Shown here one piece after another: positions 25,237 through 32,168 of a DNA stretch of 39,836 nt; position 1 is the first letter of the stretch, and each line of letters starts with the position of its first letter. Below the pieces are notes generated by a model that had not been told where the DNA came from, did no database searches, and saw only the letters and a list, made by a program, of their open reading frames with translations. The stretch spans positions 1 through 39,836 of the forward strand of contig JAJRVO010000168.1 in assembly GCA_024277275.1 (NCBI GenBank), written 5' to 3'. The position numbers and the translations under genes were made by a program. This DNA comes from Chloroflexota bacterium. Its GTDB lineage: Bacteria > Chloroflexota > Anaerolineae > 4572-78 > J111.

Positions 25237-28164
25237 TCATTTAGCTTTCTTCCAAAAAACTCGACCTGGTTTTAAATGCCAAACAAATACCCCGCAGATG
25301 GCAAATACAAGACTAATTAAGGGGGCTACCCAGTGGCCCGCTGCATTTCGCTGGATCATACTGCGCATATATTCTGACTCAGAAAATACCCTGGCTGCAA
25401 GCGTATAACAGACGTACCCAATTAAACCAACCGCTATAGCCACCAGGGCAGACCGAACTCTTTCCTCCAATGCAAAACGTTCGCCCCCCAAGGTAAAAGC
25501 AATCCCTCCAATGAGCAACATACCCAGCAGCGAATAGGCCAGATCAATAAGGGTGGCCGGTCTGGGAGGGAGCGGCGGTTCTGGGGGAGGCGGCGTTAAT
25601 GTAGGTGTTATCTCTATGGTCGGCGTAGCTGTTGCCTCTGGCGTAGCTGTTGCCGTTGATGTTGCGGTAGGGGTAGGAGTGGGGGTGGGCGTAGGCGTAG
25701 GGGTAGGGGTGGGGGTGGGGGTATCTATAATGCCGGGACCAATATTAAACGTAATAGATTGCACAGCTAAATCGCTGGAAGCCCTAACCTGGAGGGGGGT
25801 GTCTCTCTCTTTGGTAATTGTAATTTCGGCTACACCCTGGGTGGTACTGGATTGAAGCGGCGATATAGATAAGCCTTCTAAAGGATAAAACTGGAAAAAA
25901 TCAACCCTTGTCCCATCTGGTACAGGGTTGCCGTGTTTATCTACAATTACATTAGTTCTAAAGAGAATTCGCTCGCCAATTTCTAAATCTATCGATACGT
26001 CATTTTCAAGAGGTTTTTCTAAGGGAATAATGTTATCATCCGTGTCGATTTTTTGAATCGGCTCAAGCTGGATAATTTGGTCGGGATTAGGGCTAAGATC
26101 AAGAGGTCCAATAGCGGGAATCCTTACCGGCGAAGCCCCCCTGGGTTCCAATTGGTGAAACAACAGCCTGGCAGCCACTTGTAAGTAATTTTGTGTTTTA
26201 CTGTAAAAACCGTAGTAAGCCGTTAACTGGCTAATTTCTGTTTCGTCTAAAAAGTAGGGGGCATTAAACGCAAATAGAACCAGGTTTTTATTTCGAAGGG
26301 TGTCAAAGCGTTCTCGCAGTAAAACCCTGACCGCATCGGAGTGGGGCGCTGCTTCGGTGTCGATATTAAGCATAGCAAAAATGATCCAATCCGCAGTCTC
26401 AATGAGGGCTTCGGCGTCTGGATTGCCGCCCAAATCCTCTTCTAGCACAACATCTTTTAGGTCTATAAAACTGAGGCTGTTAATCTGATCCGGCAATATT
26501 TGCCCCGTGGCATCCGGCCCAAATAGTTGGAGTATTGTCTCTTCCAGGGCTGTTGTGCCAATTAACGGAAATTCGGGGCAATTGGGACAATCTCTACCCA
26601 GGCGGTCATCGGTAAAGACAAGGATGTTTTCTCCGGGCTGGGGAGGATTAGCCAGGGGTCTTAGCCCCTCTTGGGTAGCGGGGGTAATAAGCGTTACGCC
26701 GGCCTGGGCAATTTGATCCAGGTCAACGGGGATACCACCCAAATTGATCAACCCCCCTTCCGATTGCCGAGCATTGGCATTTAACAAATCCTGGCCGTAA
26801 ATCTTTATTTTGGCTTTTATGATACGTCGCACGGCTCTATCAACAGCAGCCTGAAAGTTGGGATCGTTGGCATATTTTTCTTGAAAAAAGCCAATTGCAT
26901 TCTTAATATTAACAATTTCAGCATCGGCGCTGTCTTCTGCAAAGGCAAAATCGACCAGGAGTAGAACATCGCTCCCGGCCAAAAAGGCGTCTTGAGCCAG
27001 CCGCCGCGCCGGAAAGGTTTCTGTGCTGGCTACAATACCTTCCAGGGCGGCCGGCACGCCTAGCGGCGCGCTAACAATCAGCCCTCCCGCGTTCCGCCAG
27101 GGGGCCACCTCTTCTAGAGCCAGAATAGCCGGCAGGTTTCTGGCATCAAGGCTAAGGGGTACATTGCCTTGCAGTCCTTGATAGCGGATGTGGGTTGTCA
27201 TCAAGCCATCAGTTGTGCCTTCTGTATCATCCGGGTCAAGCTGTGTAACCTGAAAAAAGGGTAAAAGTTCCACTTGTCGCAAATCATCAAGCGATTTCAA
27301 AATGGTAGGAACTCCCTGGTTAATCTCGCGGTCGCTGCTGCCAAAGCCGGTAAAGTGTTTGGCGATGGTCAAAATCTGACCGCCGCTACCCTGGTGAACA
27401 CCTCGGATGTACGCTTGCCCCATTTCTCCCACCCAATAAGGATGCCCGCCAAAAGCGCGTGTCCCCAAAGAGTTGTCCCGTTCCGGGCGTGGATTATCCA
27501 GCACATCCAGCGAGGGGCCAAAGAGCAAATTAACCCCCAACACCGATAAATCGTGCCCAACTGCCTCGCCAACCAGGCGGGCGTTCTCTGTATCCCATGT
27601 AGCTCCAATCGCCATTTGATTGGGAATAGCGGTCAGGCCGCCCCGAATTTGGGTATGAGGAAAACCGTCCCCCTCGTGATTAACGCCAACAAACAGAGGG
27701 ACAGGCGCATAAGAGGCATCCGCTGTATCAGTTAACACGGGAGATGTTAGGGTAGTTGTTAGAGTCGTGGTTACACCTTCGCCGGTTGTAACCGAAGCAG
27801 GCGCTATCTGGGCTATGGTTTGTAAACGATTGGTTAGCGTTAAAAGTTGGATGGGCGTGTTTCCGTCATTGGTAAAGTTCTCGTTTTGAGCCGAGATAAA
27901 GACGCCGCCAATCCGGTACGTTTGTATCAATTCAACAATATCAGAGTCGGGGTTGATATTGGTTCCGTTAAAAGAAACCATAAAAAGCTGCCCCACCCGC
28001 TCGGTAGGGGTGAGGGTCTCAAATATTGCTTCAACAGTTGGGTCAGATTCATCCGTGCCGTTTTGAGCCTCAACCGGCAATGGATTGCTTGAGACCAGGA
28101 GCAGCATCGCCAGTAAGAGAAAAAGGATATAGAATTGGAGTTTCTGAGTGGTTTGTGTTATCAA
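25237..28164 (-). CDS. Exported GH3-like protein with threonine/proline linker and C-terminal membrane helices, probably non-catalytic
   Basis: A protein of about 975 residues. It starts with a signal/anchor helix (LQFYILFLLLAMLLLVSS), then a domain of the glycoside hydrolase 3 N-terminal (NagZ-like) type: FETLTPTERVGQLFMVSFNG, LFVGVNHEGDG, NLLFGPSLDV and AKHFTGFGSSDREIN. A GH3 C-terminal-like region, a beta domain and a long PT-repeat linker follow, and three membrane helices end it. Key residues differ from active NagZ. The DSH general-acid loop reads DRE (Asp278), and the nucleophile position in GGLIVSAPLG is Ala366 instead of Asp. It is therefore likely a carbohydrate-binding or structural protein. 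TTG at 28164 has taagga 7 bases upstream; an ATG at 28200 lacks a site. The gene follows rsmG. Confidence 0.82.
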   Translation of the reverse strand: MITQTTQKLQFYILFLLLAMLLLVSSNPLPVEAQNGTDESDPTVEAIFETLTPTERVGQLFMVSFNGTNINPDSDIVELIQTYRIGGVFISAQNENFTNDGNTPIQLLTLTNRLQTIAQIAPASVTTGEGVTTTLTTTLTSPVLTDTADASYAPVPLFVGVNHEGDGFPHTQIRGGLTAIPNQMAIGATWDTENARLVGEAVGHDLSVLGVNLLFGPSLDVLDNPRPERDNSLGTRAFGGHPYWVGEMGQAYIRGVHQGSGGQILTIAKHFTGFGSSDREINQGVPTILKSLDDLRQVELLPFFQVTQLDPDDTEGTTDGLMTTHIRYQGLQGNVPLSLDARNLPAILALEEVAPWRNAGGLIVSAPLGVPAALEGIVASTETFPARRLAQDAFLAGSDVLLLVDFAFAEDSADAEIVNIKNAIGFFQEKYANDPNFQAAVDRAVRRIIKAKIKIYGQDLLNANARQSEGGLINLGGIPVDLDQIAQAGVTLITPATQEGLRPLANPPQPGENILVFTDDRLGRDCPNCPEFPLIGTTALEETILQLFGPDATGQILPDQINSLSFIDLKDVVLEEDLGGNPDAEALIETADWIIFAMLNIDTEAAPHSDAVRVLLRERFDTLRNKNLVLFAFNAPYFLDETEISQLTAYYGFYSKTQNYLQVAARLLFHQLEPRGASPVRIPAIGPLDLSPNPDQIIQLEPIQKIDTDDNIIPLEKPLENDVSIDLEIGERILFRTNVIVDKHGNPVPDGTRVDFFQFYPLEGLSISPLQSSTTQGVAEITITKERDTPLQVRASSDLAVQSITFNIGPGIIDTPTPTPTPTPTPTPTPTPTATSTATATPEATATPTIEITPTLTPPPPEPPLPPRPATLIDLAYSLLGMLLIGGIAFTLGGERFALEERVRSALVAIAVGLIGYVCYTLAARVFSESEYMRSMIQRNAAGHWVAPLISLVFAICGVFVWHLKPGRVFWKKAK

Positions 28165-28349
28165 AAATATTTCCTTATCAGCGCCGCGCGATACGAGCAT
28201 CGTTCAAATGGGGGAGAAAACGGGGGAACTACCCCCTAGCTATGCCGTGCATAGCCCGTCCCCCAGCCTACGGCGTTTCCTTATCAGGTAATGTTATGCT
28301 CAAAGTATACTTCTATTTGAAGGCATCGTCAACAGAAACTATGGCGTGG

Positions 28350-29084
28350 TTAATTTGTTGCAACAATGGGTTTTTTGACCGGCAGGCCGGGGCGACGGGG
28401 ATACTGTTTGGGCGTAGATTTCTTTTTTTTAATGACCACCAAATGGCGCGCGGCATCCAGTCCCGGCAACTCAATGGGCACAATTTGATTAACTTGCCCC
28501 CCCAAAATGTCCAGCGCTTTGCTTGCCGCCTCAACCTCGCCTGCGGGGTGTTGGCCTTTTTGGGCAATGACTATTCCCCCTACTTTAACCAGGGGCAAGG
28601 TGTACTCGGCCAGCGCCGGCAGCGAGGAAACCGCGCGGGCTACCGCCGCATCATACTGTTCGCGGTGCGTGGCTTGTTGACCGGCCTCTTCGGCGCGAGC
28701 GGTCAGCACGGCGACATCGCTCAGTTGCAGCGTATCGACGATGTGTTGGAGAAAAGCCGTTTTTTTTGCCGTAGATTCCAACAGCGTCAATTGAATATCG
28801 GGGAGTGCAATTTTGAGGGGCAACCCGGGAAAACCGGCCCCACTGCCTACGTCAATCATTGAAAAGGCAGTGTTACCAGACGTGTCAGGTCTTAAAACCT
28901 GATACACAGACAGCGAGTCGAGAAAATGTTTAATAGCAATCTCTTCCGGCTCGACAATGCGGGTCAGGTTAACTCGCTCATTCCAGGCAACGAGTTCCCG
29001 GCTGTATCGTTCAAAGGCGTTAAGTTGGACCTCGGTGAGGATAAGGTTGAGTTGTGCAGCGCCGTGATAGAGGATTTGATGCAT
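28350..29084 (-). CDS. rsmG: 16S rRNA (guanine-N7) methyltransferase RsmG
   Basis: A 244-residue SAM-dependent enzyme (GidB) that methylates G527 of 16S rRNA. The family pattern is clear: LVAWNERVNLTRIVEPEEIA, HFLDSLS, SAM motif I IDVGSGAGFPGLPLKIALP, and AVARAVSSLPALAEYTLPLV. A basic C-terminal tail (KKKKSTPKQYPRR) is longer than usual. Near residues 62-75 the segment VLRPDTSGNTAFS overlaps a small palindrome (28878-28910) and looks inserted. The ATG at 29084 overlaps the vapC stop (TGATG); a GTG one codon upstream is also possible. Translation is thus coupled to the toxin gene, an unusual arrangement for rsmG. Confidence 0.95.
   Translation of the reverse strand: MHQILYHGAAQLNLILTEVQLNAFERYSRELVAWNERVNLTRIVEPEEIAIKHFLDSLSVYQVLRPDTSGNTAFSMIDVGSGAGFPGLPLKIALPDIQLTLLESTAKKTAFLQHIVDTLQLSDVAVLTARAEEAGQQATHREQYDAAVARAVSSLPALAEYTLPLVKVGGIVIAQKGQHPAGEVEAASKALDILGGQVNQIVPIELPGLDAARHLVVIKKKKSTPKQYPRRPGLPVKKPIVATN
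28878..28910. repeat. Small palindromic insert inside rsmG
   Basis: tcaggt (28885-28890) and acctga (28897-28902) around cttaaa, with partly complementary flanks (tgt/aca), form a hairpin that keeps the reading frame. It resembles the 'caggttttaaaacctg' class of palindromic repeats that is common between genes. Confidence 0.5.
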
Positions 29085-29494
29085 CACTTTAATAAAGCGA
29101 CGAATTGCATTTGCTCAAAATGATGATCGCCGGTAAATGCTTCGACCATGTTTACTTGACGCATCACCACAAATGAAGTGCAATCCGTGAAAGAGAAATT
29201 TTTGTCAGAGTACTGCTTGAACAACTTCCAAGCTTCATCTTCTATGTCCTCGGTGATGTGAATAATTTGAACGGTACGTGAATTACGGATTCTTTCTCCA
29301 AAATCTACTGCGGCAAAATGCCCAACCTTCATCAACAAGCCTGTGTAGGTTTCATCCAATATAAAATTAGTAGTTACATAGCGATGACCCTCTCGAAGCA
29401 GTTCTTTATTTACTCTCATCGCTACATCGTGTAGTTGATCTCTCTTGCTATTTAGGGCAATCCAACCATTGGCATCCGCGAAAATCCGTTTCAT
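29084..29494 (-). CDS. PIN-domain ribonuclease, VapC-like toxin
   Basis: A 136-residue PIN-domain protein. It has the N-terminal acidic residue in KRIFADANGWIAL (Asp7), the conserved ILDETYTGLL (Glu), and the C-terminal pair FSFTDCTSF and TGDHHF. These four acidic positions bind Mg2+ in PIN nucleases, so it should cut RNA. The start overlaps the end of the ribbon-helix-helix gene by 4 bases (ATGA) and its stop overlaps rsmG. The antitoxin-first order is typical of VapBC type II modules. Targets are unknown (VapC family: tRNA or rRNA). It could also be a chromosomal PIN protein with a housekeeping role. Confidence 0.85.
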   Translation of the reverse strand: MKRIFADANGWIALNSKRDQLHDVAMRVNKELLREGHRYVTTNFILDETYTGLLMKVGHFAAVDFGERIRNSRTVQIIHITEDIEDEAWKLFKQYSDKNFSFTDCTSFVVMRQVNMVEAFTGDHHFEQMQFVALLK

Positions 29495-29754
29495 TTTGGA
29501 GAACCTTCACCGTTTGGTGACTCTTCTTCATAAAGATACCGATCAAGATTAAACGATAGGTCTGGTGGAGCATCAGAATCATACCCCTCCATCTGAAAAA
29601 CAGGGTCCTGGGTTACGTCAAAAGATTCCTCAATTTCTGGCAACTGGATAATCCACTCATAAATGAATGTCTGAATAGACTTACCGGATTGTTTTGCAGC
29701 TTTCTCTAAGCGTTGATAATCAATTTTTGGCAATTTAATAGTTATAGTAGTCAC
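29491..29754 (-). CDS. Ribbon-helix-helix antitoxin (VapB-like)
   Basis: An 87-residue protein that starts with GTG, 6 bases after aggggt. Residues 2-40 (TITIKLPKIDYQRLEKAAKQ, SIQTFIYEWI) look like a ribbon-helix-helix DNA-binding fold. The acidic tail (FDVTQDPVFQMEGYDSDAPP...) would wrap around and block the toxin. The 4-base overlap with the PIN gene supports a toxin-antitoxin pair that represses its own expression. It stands in the middle of a run of housekeeping genes, between RNase Z and rsmG. Confidence 0.78.
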   Translation of the reverse strand: MTTITIKLPKIDYQRLEKAAKQSGKSIQTFIYEWIIQLPEIEESFDVTQDPVFQMEGYDSDAPPDLSFNLDRYLYEEESPNGEGSPK

Positions 29755-29813
29755 ATCACACCCCTTTTACTAAGATTCTACTCCGACAACTACTTTCAAC
29801 AAATGCTACAAGA

Positions 29814-30737
29814 TTATCTCTTCTCCTTCACTACCTTAATCCGATCAAAATCTCTGGCCACAATGGTGTTTGGAAAAATAGCTCGCGCTTCATTGAGGAC
29901 ATCTTGTTCCCGGTAGCGGCGGGAGAGATGAGTCAGGTAAAGCCGGCTTACATTAGCCTCAATAGCCAATTTGGCGGCCTGCGTCGCCGTAATATGACCA
30001 AAATTATGGGCCATTTTAGCATCAACATCCAGATATGTAGCCTCAATGACCAGCGCATCAGCGTTTTGGGCAACATCAACCAGGTTGTCTGTACGGCCCG
30101 CATCGCAGATAAAAACCAGTTTGGCGCCGGGAATTTCCGGGCCAAGAACATCATCGGGCTGAATTACCCGGCCATCAGGCAAGGTGATGCTCTCACCGGC
30201 CACAATCCGGCGTCGCTCCGGGCCGATGGGAACGCCCAGAGCCTCAGCTTTGTCATTGAGGAAAGGGCGGCGCGATTTCTCTTGAAAGAGAAAACCAAAA
30301 CAATCCGCTCCCCGGTGCGATACCGGAAAGGCGCTCAGTTGAAAAGTTTTGTCCTCAAAAATTAAACCCGGCTTGAGCGTGATAAAATCCAGCTTTAGCG
30401 GTAATTTTTCAGCGCGCAGAACCACCTTAAGCAATAAATCTTTAACCCGTTCCAGCGTTCTTGGCCCGCCGTAGATTTCCATTTTGTCAATGGCTTCCCA
30501 GCGGCTAAAGGTTGACGCTAATCCCCCCAACCCCAGAATATGGTCTAAATGCCCGTGAGTAAGCAAAATTTTATTGAGACGCTTAAAACCCAGGCCGCTT
30601 TGCAATATTTGGCGCTGCGTGCCTTCGCCGCAGTCAATTAAAAAGCGATACTCTTTGTGCAAAATCACATTGGCCGATAACCCTCGATGCACAGAGGGCG
30701 CAGAGGCAGAGGTGCCCAGAAAGACGACTTCGAACAT
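29814..30737 (-). CDS. rnz: Ribonuclease Z
   Basis: A 307-residue metallo-beta-lactamase-fold endonuclease that removes the 3' trailer from tRNA precursors. It starts [19 protein letters not shown], as the family does, and has the zinc motif THGHLDH (60-66) with further ligands in [17 protein letters not shown] and LTHLSRRY. The length is normal for the short bacterial form. A ribosome site (aagga) lies 8 bases upstream. It follows the membrane-protein gene by 14 bases, so it is part of the same transcript. I see no tRNA gene in the window. Confidence 0.95.
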   Translation of the reverse strand: MFEVVFLGTSASAPSVHRGLSANVILHKEYRFLIDCGEGTQRQILQSGLGFKRLNKILLTHGHLDHILGLGGLASTFSRWEAIDKMEIYGGPRTLERVKDLLLKVVLRAEKLPLKLDFITLKPGLIFEDKTFQLSAFPVSHRGADCFGFLFQEKSRRPFLNDKAEALGVPIGPERRRIVAGESITLPDGRVIQPDDVLGPEIPGAKLVFICDAGRTDNLVDVAQNADALVIEATYLDVDAKMAHNFGHITATQAAKLAIEANVSRLYLTHLSRRYREQDVLNEARAIFPNTIVARDFDRIKVVKEKR

Positions 30738-30751
30738 TGGTTGATTCCTTA

Positions 30752-31489
30752 TCAGGTTTTATGTGGAATATCGTTGCGAGTGAGCCACAAAATATCGGTT
30801 GATTTGAGCAGGATAACTTGATTGGTTAAAGGCTGCAAATCTTGAGGCGGCTGGTTGTGTTGGTCGGAGGCCGTGGGACGATGATAGATGTTTCGTAAAG
30901 CCAACTCAACCGTGTTTTCCTCATCTCCCACCAGGCGCATGCGGTACAGATCGCCTTCAAAATATTCGCCGTTGCGCATTTGGATTGCCAGGTGGGGCGG
31001 GGTCAAATTTAAATGCAATGGCTCAATTTGGAGTATGGTGTGCCATAACAGAAAGGGTTCCGGCGGGTCTTCTCCTAAAGCAACTTTCCACCACCGAGGC
31101 CGGTCTACCGCAATTTTGCGACCCAAAAAGGAGGCCATTCGGCGGGCCAATATCAGGCTCAAAGTCAAATAAATAATGCCGACAAATACAAAAAGCGAGA
31201 GTATTGGCAAAGCGTAGCTGGTAATAGGAGCAGTCAGGTCAAAAAAATTATTCAGGTAGAGCAAGCGCCCGGTTACGCCCGAATAAAGTAATACCCCCAA
31301 AGCAACAATAGTTAAGATAACGGCATGGATAATGGTACTGCCCACAATAGCCAACACAAATTGCTCAAAAGCCGTGGGGTCACGGTGATAGCGCGGGCGA
31401 TAGGCCGTGTAGGTCCGGGTAAAGAGAAAACCGGGCGCAATAAAAAAGAGAAGTAAGATGATGCTTTCAAGATTGAGATCTAAACTCAT
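30752..31489 (-). CDS. Membrane protein of unknown function (possibly DUF6338-like)
   Basis: A 245-residue protein with three or four hydrophobic helices in the first 130 residues ([60 protein letters not shown]). A cytoplasmic, beta-rich C-terminal half (about 150-245) follows: [20 protein letters not shown] and [15 protein letters not shown]. That half resembles small domains in other predicted membrane proteins of the DUF6338 type; I am not certain of the family. The ATG abuts the stop of the receiver gene with no gap, so translation is coupled. No function can be assigned. Confidence 0.7.
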   Translation of the reverse strand: MSLDLNLESIILLLFFIAPGFLFTRTYTAYRPRYHRDPTAFEQFVLAIVGSTIIHAVILTIVALGVLLYSGVTGRLLYLNNFFDLTAPITSYALPILSLFVFVGIIYLTLSLILARRMASFLGRKIAVDRPRWWKVALGEDPPEPFLLWHTILQIEPLHLNLTPPHLAIQMRNGEYFEGDLYRMRLVGDEENTVELALRNIYHRPTASDQHNQPPQDLQPLTNQVILLKSTDILWLTRNDIPHKT

Positions 31490-31984
31490 TTATTTTTTCC
31501 GAAATTTTCGCAGCGGCCAACTGGATAGTTCGTCTGTAAAAGAAACCACCCGCCCGGCGCTGGCTTCCCAAATAGATTGAGCTTTAGCTTTTTCCTTACT
31601 TTCTAATAGACTAAAAACTTCTCGTACCACATCGCGGATAATTCTAATATTGCCGGCGACGTCGCTTTTATCAATAAAATCAAAGGCTTTGTACTTTTCT
31701 TCGGCCTCTACCTGGCTTTTATGTTCTGGATAGCCGGTTAAAACAATAGCGTTAATCCGGTACTCGGCCAACTCCTTTAACAAGTCCATCCCCTGCCGGT
31801 TGTTCTCGTCGGTTAAACTAAGGCGCAGGTCGACAATGACCAACTCAGCCTCCCGGTTGCGAACTATAATCTGGGCTGCATCGTAGCTTTCCACCGTTTT
31901 TACTTCATACTCGCCTGTCAAAATTTCTCGCAACTGGTCACGCCAGTCCGGCACATCGTCAACTACTAAAATACGTTTGCGCAT
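31490..31984 (-). CDS. Single-domain response regulator (receiver)
   Basis: A 164-residue protein. Residues 3-125 form a receiver domain: the acidic pair in RILVVDDVPDWRDQL, phosphoacceptor Asp in LVIVDLRLSLTDE, Thr in AIVLTGYPEH and Lys in FIDKSD. The C-terminal 40 residues are helical and basic, without DNA-binding or enzyme motifs, so it probably works by binding a partner. It follows the GAF histidine kinase gene by about 160 bases, now filled by a palindromic element. That kinase is its likely phosphodonor; this link is inferred from position. Confidence 0.9.
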   Translation of the reverse strand: MRKRILVVDDVPDWRDQLREILTGEYEVKTVESYDAAQIIVRNREAELVIVDLRLSLTDENNRQGMDLLKELAEYRINAIVLTGYPEHKSQVEAEEKYKAFDFIDKSDVAGNIRIIRDVVREVFSLLESKEKAKAQSIWEASAGRVVSFTDELSSWPLRKFRKK

Positions 31985-32051
31985 AACTTAGTATCCTCCA
32001 TCTTTAAGCTATCACAGCAGCCTTGCGCCATCATCTTACTTCATTTCTATA

Positions 32052-32168
32052 AAGATTGCAATGAAGGTAACTGCTCAATATTCCGGGGTAAAGACCGCAG
32101 AGGTTTTTAAAACCTCTGCGGTCTGCACAAAGTCACCCCAAGTTATTGAGAAGATTGCAATGAAGGTA
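32052..32168. repeat. Palindromic element with 18-bp direct repeats at the kinase 3' end
   Basis: A palindrome with 15-bp perfect arms around one base (32093-32123) has outer complementary parts (ctcaata 32074-32080 and tattgag 32143-32149; gggg/cccc inside). The sequence aagattgcaatgaaggta occurs exactly at 32052-32069 and 32151-32168, on both sides. The second copy is the last coding part of the histidine kinase gene. The first would have given almost the same C-terminus, which suggests an insertion that duplicated its target. Confidence 0.8.

Noticed and set aside
25553-25855. Plus-strand frame rich in Gly and Val (100 codons)
   Set aside because: It is the antisense of the PT-repeat linker of the GH3-like gene; the simple repeat keeps several frames open.
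28201-28349. Small hairpin gctatgc/gcatagc (28239-28255) in the gap between rsmG and the GH3-like gene
   Set aside because: The stem is only 7 bp and has no T-run, so a terminator call is not supported.
27998-28862. Plus-strand frame opposite the start of the GH3-like gene and rsmG
   Set aside because: It crosses two well-supported minus-strand genes and has no recognisable domain.
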